From Solirubrobacter ginsenosidimutans (lineage in GTDB: Bacteria; Actinomycetota; Thermoleophilia; Solirubrobacterales; Solirubrobacteraceae), in contig NZ_JAPDOD010000025.1 of NCBI RefSeq assembly GCF_027587205.1, positions 62,001 through 126,000 on the forward strand: DNA of 64,000 bases, given 5' to 3'. Positions 26,024 to 33,984 of this stretch are shown here, in pieces (position 1 is the stretch's first letter; every line of letters starts with the position of its first letter). Made by a program: the position numbers and the translations under genes. The notes beneath the pieces were generated by a model. The model ran no database searches, was not told where the DNA came from, and saw nothing but the letters and a program-made list of their open reading frames with translations.

Positions 26024-26514
26024 GTCACGGGCTCAGAAGCGGCGTCCGCGGGATCGATCAGGACCCGCCCGCGCGAGAAGTAGCGCCGCCCCGAGCAGGA
26101 CTTCACGCCGGAGAGCTCGATCCGCGCCGGCACGTCCTTCGTGCCGCTCGACGCGCACGTCGGCTGGCACGTCAGGATCCGCAGCGTCCCCGCGCCGGCG
26201 GCACCGCCGGCGCCCCACGACGTCCAGTGCACGCCTGAGAGCGTGAGATCCTCGGCGGTGTCGAGCGAGGGCGGCTCGATGCCGACCGTCCCCGAGAGAT
26301 CGACGACGCCGATCGCCCCGTCGTCCAGAGCGCGGCCGACCGCGGGCGGCGGCTCGACCATGCGCGTCGCAGTGAGCGTCGGATCGGCCGGCTTGACCGC
26401 CTTCGACGGGCCGTAGACGGCCGGATCGGGCGGCTTGGGCGCCGCGGGACCCGCTTCGTCGAGCACGCCACACCCGCTCAGCGCGATCGCGCACAGGATC
26501 AGCCAGCGCGCCAT
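26002..26514 (-). CDS. Small lipoprotein in the Tad island
   Basis: 170 aa. Signal peptide with lipobox: MARWLILCAIALSGCGVL, cleavage before Cys at about 15. The Pro-rich linker (AAPKPPDPAVYGPSK) is typical of anchored proteins. The mature part has four further Cys (CQPTC, KSC, APC), which may form disulfides. ATG 26514 overlaps the upstream stop as TGATG, so it is cotranslated with the TadG-like wall hydrolase. A GTG three bases earlier is an alternative. No domain recognised; likely an envelope accessory of the pilus. Confidence 0.7.
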   Translation of the reverse strand: MARWLILCAIALSGCGVLDEAGPAAPKPPDPAVYGPSKAVKPADPTLTATRMVEPPPAVGRALDDGAIGVVDLSGTVGIEPPSLDTAEDLTLSGVHWTSWGAGGAAGAGTLRILTCQPTCASSGTKDVPARIELSGVKSCSGRRYFSRGRVLIDPADAASEPVTYLRAPC

Positions 26515-27881
26515 CACGTCTTGTCCCCGCAGAACTTCGACAGCATCGCCAGCGCCTGGCCCTGGACCTGGTCGTAGCGCAGCGGGAAGCCCGAGCGCTG
26601 GACGTCCTGCGAGAGCTGGCCCGCCGTATAGCCAGGCCCGGACATGTGCGACGCCTTCGCGCGGCGGATGAACTCGTTCGCCGCACCGTAGGGGTCCATG
26701 ACCGAGTAGCCGACGCCCCAGCCCATCAGGACCCGCTGCTGGAACACGCCCACCGAGTCCCGGTCCCCGTAGTTGAGGTTGTGCACGCCGGACTCGACGA
26801 TCGCGGTCTCGAACGTCGCCAGCCGGATCTTCGGGGACGCGTTGGTGTCGTCCAGCACGCGGCAGAGCGTGTTCGCCACGTCGGGGTCGGGCGGCCCGCC
26901 GTAGAAGCCGCCGGAGCCGAGGCCGCCGAAGCCGCTGAAGGGCGTGTACGCCGCGTCCCAGTCGATCAGCTTGACGTCGAGCCCGGTCTCCTCGAGCGCG
27001 CCCACGGCCCCGCCGTCACCGCCGCCCACCCCGATCGGGCCCGAGTTGGCGACGTCGATGTGGATGTGGTCGAAGTGCCCCGCGGCCTGCCAGATCGTGC
27101 GAAAGCCCAGCTTCTGCACGTCGCCGACGATCCCGTCGATGATCGACTTCTCGCTCCCCGGGCCATTGTCGGCGTTGACGTCCAGCGCGCCCGAGTCGCG
27201 GCACTTGTAGTGAAAGCCCCCGGCCGAATGCGCCTTCGGCCCAGGAGGCGAGCCGATCTCGGCGTTCTCGGCGACGTTGAAGCCGTGCGCCTGGAGCATC
27301 TTGCCGAGCGTCACCAGGTCGTTGGACTTGGCGCTGTTGCCGCAGGTCGGCGGATCCGAGATCTCGTCCTTGACCTTGTCCCAGTCCTTGTCCTTGATCG
27401 TGGAGATCGCGTTGCCGCCGCTTGAGCCGATGTTCCCGATCGCGCCCACGCTCGGCAGGGCGAGCACGTCGATCCGCGCCCGGGCGCGGCCGATGCCCTT
27501 CTCGTCGCCCGACTCCACGCGATCGGCCTCGCGCCCGAGGTCCGCGTTGGTCGAGACCCACACCTTCACGTCCACGCCGCGCCGCTCGAGCTTGATCACG
27601 TGCCCCTTGTTCTTCTGCGCCCACAACTCGGCCTGGAGCCGCACGCGGATCGGGTCGATCGCCTCGACGTTGGAGGTCCCGGTGGCGGCGACCTGCGCCT
27701 CCAACTGGGCCTTGATCTCCTGGACGGCGCCGAGCGCCGCCGCGTCGGCACCGGTCTGTGCCTCGGTGGAGAAGATCGCGGCCCGCCCGACCTGGAAGAA
27801 GGCCAGCCCCACGGCCAGCAATGCGAGCATCAGCACCATCAACGCGGGGATCATCTGGCCGTCCTGGCGCCGCAGAAGCAC
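26514..27881 (-). CDS. TadG-like anchored protein with M15-like and lysozyme-like domains
   Basis: 455 aa with an unusual architecture. Residues 1-60 are a TadE/TadG-type pseudopilin N-terminus (RRQDGQMIPALMVLMLALLAVGL; then TEAQTGADAAALGA); the usual Glu at +5 is Ala. Residues about 180-280 resemble an M15/DacY-type D-Ala peptidase fold: GGFHYKCRDSGALDV gives His224 and Asp234, and GHFDHIHIDV gives His272/His274. Residues about 335-452 resemble a lysozyme/transglycosylase-like domain: ETAIVESGVHNLNYGDRDS with candidate catalytic Glu363, then VGVFQQR. This suggests a membrane-anchored wall-cutting protein for pilus passage. It heads the minus-strand arm, divergent from cpaB. Confidence 0.75.
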   Translation of the reverse strand: MLLRRQDGQMIPALMVLMLALLAVGLAFFQVGRAAIFSTEAQTGADAAALGAVQEIKAQLEAQVAATGTSNVEAIDPIRVRLQAELWAQKNKGHVIKLERRGVDVKVWVSTNADLGREADRVESGDEKGIGRARARIDVLALPSVGAIGNIGSSGGNAISTIKDKDWDKVKDEISDPPTCGNSAKSNDLVTLGKMLQAHGFNVAENAEIGSPPGPKAHSAGGFHYKCRDSGALDVNADNGPGSEKSIIDGIVGDVQKLGFRTIWQAAGHFDHIHIDVANSGPIGVGGGDGGAVGALEETGLDVKLIDWDAAYTPFSGFGGLGSGGFYGGPPDPDVANTLCRVLDDTNASPKIRLATFETAIVESGVHNLNYGDRDSVGVFQQRVLMGWGVGYSVMDPYGAANEFIRRAKASHMSGPGYTAGQLSQDVQRSGFPLRYDQVQGQALAMLSKFCGDKT

Positions 27882-27965
27882 GGCGCAGAATGTAACTCCG
27901 GAGTCCGGGGTACTCGTGGGTCCGAAGACCCATCTTGTAGGCGGGACCCGGGCTCATCTTGCCTC

Positions 27966-28002
27966 TGGGACCTTCTCTGAACGGGTGCGCAACGCCTATC
28001 TT
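27966..28002 (+). promoter_or_regulatory. Tad motif TGGGACCTT and -10-like TATCTT before cpaB
   Basis: TGGGACCTT at 27966-27974, and 31 bp downstream (start to start) the hexamer TATCTT at 27997-28002, 48 bp before the cpaB start. The same 9-mer occurs upstream of both flp pilin genes at 62 bp from a TAG(A/C)TT hexamer. Candidate promoter/operator of the plus-strand Tad operon. Confidence 0.4.
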
Positions 28003-28050
28003 TCGGGACGGAACCCGGGAAGTGCCTACGACTGATCAGCAGGGAGGCGG

Positions 28051-28809
28051 ATGAATCCTCGACAGCGGCGTGCGGTGTTGTTGCTTGCCCTTGCGGTGGC
28101 GGGGCTCGTCGGCGTCTTCGCGCTCGTGGCCAATTACGTCTCCGATGTCGAGACCGAGGTCGGAGACAAGGTCTTCGTGCTCGAGCTCACCAAGCCGGCG
28201 ACCGCCAACGAGGCGATCTCCGACGACATGGTCACGCTCAAGCAGGTGCCGAAGCGCTGGGCTCCCGGCGCCGCACTGCAGGACCGGACGCAGCTCGTGG
28301 GGGTCGTCGCGGCCGCCGATCTCCAACGCAACTCGATCCTGCAGGAGGGCATGCTGACCACGCCGCCGGAGATCAACCAGGGCGAGCGCGAGGTCGCGAT
28401 CCTGGTCGACGCCGCGACGGGCGTGGCCGGCAAGATCGAGCCCGGCCGCCAGGTCGACGTGATCGCCTCCTACGGCGCCGAGGACGGCGACGCGGCGACC
28501 AAGAAGAAGGCCAAGCCCAACCGCTCGATCGTGATCGTGCCGGGCGCGCGGGTGATCGCGGTCGGCTCGCCGCGCCCGAAGGCGGCCAACAACGCCCAGG
28601 ACGCCCAGCAGGACCCGGGCCAGGTGGTGCCGGTCACGTTCGCGCTCAGCAAGGAGCAGGAGCTGCGGGTCGCGCACGCGCAGGTCTTCGCCGCCGACGT
28701 CCGCCTCGCGCTGCTGCGCCGCGGCGACCCGGCGGGGCGCACGCTGAAGGAGACGATCTTCAAGGGCCAGGACCCGAAGAAGGGCGACGAGGGCGTCATC
28801 ACCCCATGA
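28051..28809 (+). CDS. cpaB: Flp pilus assembly protein CpaB
   Basis: 252 aa, single-pass periplasmic-side assembly protein of Tad pili. The N-terminal membrane anchor (RRAVLLLALAVAGLVGVFALVANYV) is followed by an SAF domain (about 45-110; KPATANEAISDDMVTLKQVP, LVGVVAAADLQRNSILQEGML), then the RcpC/CpaB domain (REVAILVDAATGVAGKIEPGRQVDVIASYG). Strong ribosome site GGGAGGCGG directly before ATG. First gene of the plus-strand Tad operon; it overlaps the next by ATGA. Confidence 0.9.
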   Translation: MNPRQRRAVLLLALAVAGLVGVFALVANYVSDVETEVGDKVFVLELTKPATANEAISDDMVTLKQVPKRWAPGAALQDRTQLVGVVAAADLQRNSILQEGMLTTPPEINQGEREVAILVDAATGVAGKIEPGRQVDVIASYGAEDGDAATKKKAKPNRSIVIVPGARVIAVGSPRPKAANNAQDAQQDPGQVVPVTFALSKEQELRVAHAQVFAADVRLALLRRGDPAGRTLKETIFKGQDPKKGDEGVITP

Positions 28810-30464
28810 GCGCCCGCCTGCTGATCGCCGTCGCCGACGACGAGACCGCCCGCCGCGCGGCCGCCCAGGCCCGCGAGGCCGAGTTCGCGGTCGCCGACAT
28901 GGTCACCGACCCGGACGAGCTGCAGCGCGGACTGCGCCGGCTCGACGTCGACGTCGTCCTGCTCTACGACGCGCTCGGCGGCACTCCGGTGCTCGACCTC
29001 GCGCGCGATCTGTCGGCGACGTTCCCCGAGATCGGGCTGATCCTGCTCGCCGCGGAGGACTCGCCCGGGCTGATGCGCGCGGCGATGCAGGCCGGCTTCC
29101 GCGACGTCCTCGCGCTCCCGCTGGCGCTGGAGTCCTTCGAGGCCTCGGTCCGCGCGGCCTCGCAGTGGTCGCGGACGATGCGCGACCGCGTCACCGGCGA
29201 GGAGTCCGCCCAGGCCTCGCTCGGCGGGCAGCTGATCGCGATCGCGGGCGCCAAGGGCGGCGTCGGCACGACCACCATCGCGCTGCATCTCGGGCTCGCC
29301 GCGGCTCGGATGGCCCCCGGGCGGCCCGTCTGCCTCGTCGACTTCGACCTGCAGAAGGGCGATTTCCGCGCGCTGCTGGACACGCCGCACCGCCGCAGCG
29401 TCGCCGACCTGATCGTCGTCTCCAACGAGATCTCCGTGCGTCACCTGCAGGAGACGCTGTACACGCACAAGGACGGCTTCCGGCTGCTGCTCGCGCCCGA
29501 GGAGGGCGAGAAGGCCGAGGACGTCGACGCCACCGTGGCCCGCAACGTCCTCAGCGCCGTCAAGGCGCGCCACGCGCTGACCGTCGTCGACATCGGCGCC
29601 GTCGCCACGGAGGCGACCGCGATCGCCGCCGAGATGGCGACCCAGGTGCTCGTGGTGACGACGCCCGACGTGCTCGCCCTGCGCGGCGTGCGGCGCATGC
29701 GCGACCTCTGGAAGCGGCTGAGCGTGCGCGAGGACGACGACATCCGGATCGTGCTCAACCAGACCTCGCGCCGGCGCGAGATCCAGCCCGACCTGGCGCG
29801 CAAGGTCGTCGGCGAGGGCATGGTCTCGACCACGATCCCGGCCGACTTCAACGCGCTCGAGGCCGCGGTCAACACCGGCTCGCCCAGCCGCCTGGAGGAC
29901 AACAAGCTGCGCGGCGCGTTCGAGGCGCTCGCCAACGAGCTCGAGATCGTCCCGCGGGCGGACGAGGTGGCGCCGCGCGACGACGAGCCGCGCGGGCTGC
30001 TCGCCCGCCTCGGCGGCGAGCGCGGCCAGACCACGGTCGAGTTCATGGGCATCTTCCCGCTCGTGCTCGTGACCGTGATCCTGCTCTGGCAGATCGCCCT
30101 GACGGGGTACACGTACGTCGCCGCCGGCCACGCGGCGCGGGAAGGCGCCCGCGAGCTCGCGGTCGACCCGACCGACGGCGGCAAGGACGCGAAGCTGTCC
30201 GACAAGGACCGGCTGAAGGAGCCCTACAACAAGGCCGCGCGCCAGGACCTCACGGGCGCCTGGCGCGAGCACGCGGAGGTCGAACTGCGCGGTGACGTCA
30301 CGGTCTCGGTCCGCCTGCGGGTGCCGATCATCGTCCCGGGCCTGCGCTCGCCGCTGACCGTCGGCTCGACCGCGGACGCCGTGCTCGAGGACGGCTCGCT
30401 CTCCGATCGCCAGGACGACACGCCCCACAAGGGCGACTACGGCGTGGACGGGAACTGGAATTAG
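28806..30464 (+). CDS. CpaE/TadZ ATPase fused to a TadE pseudopilin domain
   Basis: 552 aa. Residues 1-125 form a receiver-like domain (LLIAVADDETARRAAAQ, DVVLLYDALGG). Residues about 138-390 form the MinD/ParA-type ATPase with deviant Walker A IAGAKGGVGTTT (from 145) and LVDFDLQKGDFRALL. CpaE/TadZ normally localises the pilus machine at the membrane. Here the frame continues without interruption into a TadE-type segment from about 403: ERGQTTVEFMG, with prepilin-like site G407|Q408 and Glu at +5, then a hydrophobic helix and a C-terminal pseudopilin region to 552. No start codon and ribosome site separates the two parts. Overlaps cpaB by ATGA. Confidence 0.85.
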   Translation: MSARLLIAVADDETARRAAAQAREAEFAVADMVTDPDELQRGLRRLDVDVVLLYDALGGTPVLDLARDLSATFPEIGLILLAAEDSPGLMRAAMQAGFRDVLALPLALESFEASVRAASQWSRTMRDRVTGEESAQASLGGQLIAIAGAKGGVGTTTIALHLGLAAARMAPGRPVCLVDFDLQKGDFRALLDTPHRRSVADLIVVSNEISVRHLQETLYTHKDGFRLLLAPEEGEKAEDVDATVARNVLSAVKARHALTVVDIGAVATEATAIAAEMATQVLVVTTPDVLALRGVRRMRDLWKRLSVREDDDIRIVLNQTSRRREIQPDLARKVVGEGMVSTTIPADFNALEAAVNTGSPSRLEDNKLRGAFEALANELEIVPRADEVAPRDDEPRGLLARLGGERGQTTVEFMGIFPLVLVTVILLWQIALTGYTYVAAGHAAREGARELAVDPTDGGKDAKLSDKDRLKEPYNKAARQDLTGAWREHAEVELRGDVTVSVRLRVPIIVPGLRSPLTVGSTADAVLEDGSLSDRQDDTPHKGDYGVDGNWN

Positions 30465-30809
30465 ATGTTCCGGCGCTTGCTCAGCGAGGAACGTGGACAG
30501 GTCGCCACGGAGTTCATGGGCATGCTCTGGCTGTTGCTGCTCGCGGCCGTCGCCGTCTGGCAGATCATGCTGATCGCCTGGTCGGCCGATCAGGCGGCCA
30601 ATGCGGCGCGGGTCGCGACGCGCGTCCAGGCGCGCAGCGGCAACGCCGAGAAGGCCGCGCACTGGGCGGTCTCAAGCGGTCTGCGCGACGGCATGAAGGT
30701 CGACGTCAGCGGCGACAAGGCGACCGTGAGCGTCCGGATCCCGATCATCTTCCCGGGCCTGGGCGACGACAAGCTGCGCATCGGCCGCAGCGCGACCCTT
30801 CCGAGCTGA
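30465..30809 (+). CDS. tadE: TadE-like minor pseudopilin
   Basis: 114 aa. Prepilin-like N-terminus MFRRLLSEERG|QVATEFMG with Gly11 at -1 and Glu at +5, followed by a hydrophobic helix (MLWLLLLAAVAVWQIMLIAW). The C-terminal part (SVRIPIIFPGLGDDKLRIGRSATLP) parallels the end of the TadE part of the upstream fusion. The ATG directly follows the upstream TAG, so translation is coupled. It shares the last base with the cpaF start. Probably part of an initiation complex or pilus tip. Confidence 0.85.
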   Translation: MFRRLLSEERGQVATEFMGMLWLLLLAAVAVWQIMLIAWSADQAANAARVATRVQARSGNAEKAAHWAVSSGLRDGMKVDVSGDKATVSVRIPIIFPGLGDDKLRIGRSATLPS

Positions 30810-32140
30810 TGGGCCTCCGCGATCGCATCGTCGCCGACCGCGTCCGCGGGGACGACAACTCCGACGGCGTCGGCTACTACCGGCGGCGGCTGCTGGAGGA
30901 GATCGACCTCAACGAGATCGCGGTCCTCTCCGAGGAGCAGCGGCGCGCGCGGCTGGAGCGGGTCGTCGGCCGCATGGTGTCGCGCGAGGGGCCGGTGCTC
31001 ACCACCGCCGAGCGCTCGCGGCTCATCCGCCGCGTCGTCGACGAGGCGGTCGGTCTCGGCGTCCTGGAGCCGCTGCTGGCCGACGACACCGTGACCGAGA
31101 TCATGGTCAACGGCACCGACGAGATCTACGTCGAGCGGGCCGGCCGGATCGAGCGCGCCGACATCTCCTTCTCCGACGAGGCGCAGCTGTTTCAGACGAT
31201 CGACCGCATCGTCTCGCAGGTCAACCGCCGCGTCGACGAGTCCAGCCCGATGGTCGACGCCCGCCTGCCCACCGGCGAGCGCGTCAACGTGATCATCCCG
31301 CCGCTCGCCCTGCGCGGGCCGACGATGACGATCCGGCGCTTCCCGCGGCTGTTCACGCTCGACGAGCTGGTCGCGATCGGCTCGCTCGACGCGCCGACCG
31401 CGGACCTGATGCGGGCGCTCGTGCGCGCGAAGCTGAACATCGTCATCTCCGGCGGCACCGGCGCCGGCAAGACGACGCTGCTGAACGCGCTCTCCGCCGC
31501 CGTGCCCGACGGCGACCGCATCATCACGGTCGAGGACAACGCCGAGCTGCGCCTGCAGCAGCCCCACGTGGTCACGCTCGAGGCGCGCCCCGCCAACGTC
31601 GAGGGCAAGGGCGAGGTCACGATCCGCGATCTCGTGCGCAACTCGCTGCGCATGCGGCCGGACCGGATCATCGTCGGCGAGGTCCGCGGCGCCGAGACCG
31701 TCGACATGCTGCAGGCGCTCAACACCGGCCACGAGGGCTCGCTGGTGACGCTGCACTCCAACTCCTGCGACGACGCGATCCACCGGCTCGCGACGCTCGC
31801 CTCGATGAGCGAGCTGCAGATCCCGTTCGAGGCGCTGCGCGATCAGATCAACTCGGCGATCGACGTGATCGTCCAGGTGGACCGCTTCGCGGACGGCAAG
31901 CGGCGGGTGAGCGAGCTGGCGGTCGTGTCCTCGCACCGGCGCGAGACGTTCCGGCTGGCGTCGGTGATGGAGTTCGTGAGCGAGCCGATCGGGGTGGACC
32001 GGCGCGTGGTCGGCGCGCACGAGCATCGCCAGCTCCCCGAGGCCGTGCTGCGCCGCCTGATGCTGGCGGGCGTGCAGGTGCCGCCGGAGTTCACCGTCGA
32101 AAGCGACGCGGCCGCGGTCGTGCGCGAGGCCGGCGAATGA
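30809..32140 (+). CDS. cpaF: Flp pilus assembly ATPase CpaF/TadA
   Basis: 443-aa secretion ATPase powering pilus extension (and possibly retraction). The N-terminal helical domain includes EPLLADDTVTEIMVNGTDEIYVERAGRI, typical of CpaF. Walker A is SGGTGAGKTTLLNAL, the Asp box is ITVEDNAELRL, Walker B is DRIIVGEVRGAE, and the His box is VTLHSNSCDDAIHRL. Full length for the family. Coupled to tadE at the start (TGATG) and to tadB by ATGA. Confidence 0.95.
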   Translation: MGLRDRIVADRVRGDDNSDGVGYYRRRLLEEIDLNEIAVLSEEQRRARLERVVGRMVSREGPVLTTAERSRLIRRVVDEAVGLGVLEPLLADDTVTEIMVNGTDEIYVERAGRIERADISFSDEAQLFQTIDRIVSQVNRRVDESSPMVDARLPTGERVNVIIPPLALRGPTMTIRRFPRLFTLDELVAIGSLDAPTADLMRALVRAKLNIVISGGTGAGKTTLLNALSAAVPDGDRIITVEDNAELRLQQPHVVTLEARPANVEGKGEVTIRDLVRNSLRMRPDRIIVGEVRGAETVDMLQALNTGHEGSLVTLHSNSCDDAIHRLATLASMSELQIPFEALRDQINSAIDVIVQVDRFADGKRRVSELAVVSSHRRETFRLASVMEFVSEPIGVDRRVVGAHEHRQLPEAVLRRLMLAGVQVPPEFTVESDAAAVVREAGE

Positions 32141-33069
32141 CCTCGGCGTCGTGGGCCCTGGTCTTGCTCGTGGTGTCCGGCACGATCGGCGTGCTCGGGC
32201 TGCTGCAGCTGATCGCGGGCACGAGCCGGAAGGCCGAGCTGGAGGAGCGCGGGCGCGCCGGGGTGCGTGACTCGACCGGCCGCAACCTGATCCTGAGGCT
32301 GGACGCGCGCTTCCGCCGCACCGGGCCGGGACGGAAGCTCGGCGCCTCGCTGGCCGGCGCGGGTGCGACGCTGACGCCGATCGAGCTGGTCGGGCTCGTC
32401 GTCCTCTCATCCTTCGTCGGCTGGCTGATCCTGAGCCTGATCGTCGCCCGCGGCCTGGCGCTCGTCGGCGCGGTGGCGGCGTCGGTGCTGATCGCGCGGG
32501 CGCTGATCGAACGCCGGCGCGGCCAGCGCAGCGAGGCCTTCATCGAGCAGCTGCCGGAGATCGGGCGGATGCTGGCCAACGGCGCCTCGGCCGGCCTCTC
32601 GATCCCGCAGGCGCTGGCGATGGCCAGCCGCGAGCTGGCCGACCCGGGCGGCGCGGAGCTGCGCCGGGTGGTCGAAGAGCTCAAGCTCGGCCAGTCGCTC
32701 GACGCCGCGCTCGGCCACCTTCAGGACCGGCTCCCCTCGCGCGAGGTCGCGGTCCTGATGACGACGATCGTCATCCAGCAGCGCGCCGGCGGCGACACGG
32801 TGCGGGCGCTCGGCGAACTCGCCCAGACGCTCGAAGCGCGCAAGGACCTCCGCCGCGAGATCACCACGCTGCTCTCCGGTGTGATCTTCACCTCCTACGT
32901 CGTCGCGGGGATCGGCGCGGGGACGATCCTGCTCTTGAACTTCATGCAGCCGGGGGTCACGCGCGAGATGACCGGTTCGGCGCTCGGCATCGTCGGCGTG
33001 CTCGTCGCCGCCGGGCTGTGGACCGTCGCGTTCGTGCTGATCCGCAAGACGACGAAGGTGGAGGTCTAG
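32137..33069 (+). CDS. tadB: Type II secretion F-domain platform protein TadB
   Basis: 310 aa inner-membrane platform protein. N-terminal hydrophobic helix, two more near 85-120, then the T2SSF cytoplasmic domain (about 130-260) with FIEQLPEIGRMLANGASAGLSIPQAL and LPSREVAVLMTTIVIQQRAGGD, and two terminal helices. It should pair with TadC and contact CpaF. ATGA overlap with cpaF; tadC begins three bases after its stop. Confidence 0.92.
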   Translation: MTSASWALVLLVVSGTIGVLGLLQLIAGTSRKAELEERGRAGVRDSTGRNLILRLDARFRRTGPGRKLGASLAGAGATLTPIELVGLVVLSSFVGWLILSLIVARGLALVGAVAASVLIARALIERRRGQRSEAFIEQLPEIGRMLANGASAGLSIPQALAMASRELADPGGAELRRVVEELKLGQSLDAALGHLQDRLPSREVAVLMTTIVIQQRAGGDTVRALGELAQTLEARKDLRREITTLLSGVIFTSYVVAGIGAGTILLLNFMQPGVTREMTGSALGIVGVLVAAGLWTVAFVLIRKTTKVEV

Positions 33070-33072
33070 CGC

Positions 33073-33984
33073 GTGCCGATGCCGATCGTGTTCGGCGCCC
33101 TGACGGTGCTCTGCCTCGCCGTCGGGCTCCTGGCCATCCCGATGCTGCGAGACGTCGGGCCGGTCGAGCGCCTCGGCGGGCGCGCCGGCGGCGCGAGCGA
33201 GGCGACCGAGCGCTCGTCGGTCACCGCCAAGCTCGTCGAGACGCTCGCCGCGCGGCTCGGCCCGGTGCTCGCGCCGAGCCTGCGGGCGAGCCGCCGCGCT
33301 TCCCTGGAGCACAAGCTCGACTACGCGGGTCGACCGGCGGGGATGACCGTCCAGCGCTTCGTCGGCCGCAAGGCGGCGCTGACGCTGCTGCTCGGCGTGG
33401 GCGTCGGCGGGTTCTTCCTGCTGCTGGGGGCGAGCCCGATCCTCATCCCGATCCTCGCCGTCGGCGGCTGGTTCGCGCCCGATATCTACCTCTCCCGCGC
33501 CGCTCGCGTGCGCCAGAGCGCGATCGAGCGCACGCTTCCGGACTTCCTCGACATCCTCGCCGTGAGCGTCCGTGCGGGGCTCGGCTACCGCTACGCGCTG
33601 CGCCGGGTGGCCGAATCGCTGGGCGGGCCGGTGGGGGAGGAGATGCTGACCGTGCTGCGCCAGATCGACCTCGGCCAGGACCGGCGCGACGCGTTCCTCG
33701 CCCTGCGCGAGCGCAACGCGTCCGACAGCCTGAAGTCGTTCGTCGCGGCGCAGCTTCAGGCCGAGGAGCTCGGCGTGCCGCTCTCGGAGGCGCTCAACGA
33801 CATCGCGGCCGACATGCGCCGGATGGCGGGTCAGAACGCGCGCCGCGAAGCGCAGCGGGCGAGCCCGCGCGTGAGCCTGCTGGTGACGACCTTGATCGTC
33901 CCCGGCTCGATGATCCTTATCGTCTTGTCGATGTACTTCGCCATGCGCGGGTCCAGTGGAGGGGCCGGCCTCTTTGGCGGATAA
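33073..33984 (+). CDS. tadC: Type II secretion F-domain platform protein TadC
   Basis: 303 aa partner of TadB. Membrane segments near 5-22, 95-130 and the C-terminus (SLLVTTLIVPGSMILIVLSMYF); the T2SSF domain lies between (ERTLPDFLDILAVSVRAGLGYRYALRRVA, LQAEELGVPLSEALNDIA). GTG start; ATG 33079 two codons later is also possible. The last bases overlap the start of the histidine kinase gene. Confidence 0.92.
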   Translation: MPMPIVFGALTVLCLAVGLLAIPMLRDVGPVERLGGRAGGASEATERSSVTAKLVETLAARLGPVLAPSLRASRRASLEHKLDYAGRPAGMTVQRFVGRKAALTLLLGVGVGGFFLLLGASPILIPILAVGGWFAPDIYLSRAARVRQSAIERTLPDFLDILAVSVRAGLGYRYALRRVAESLGGPVGEEMLTVLRQIDLGQDRRDAFLALRERNASDSLKSFVAAQLQAEELGVPLSEALNDIAADMRRMAGQNARREAQRASPRVSLLVTTLIVPGSMILIVLSMYFAMRGSSGGAGLFGG

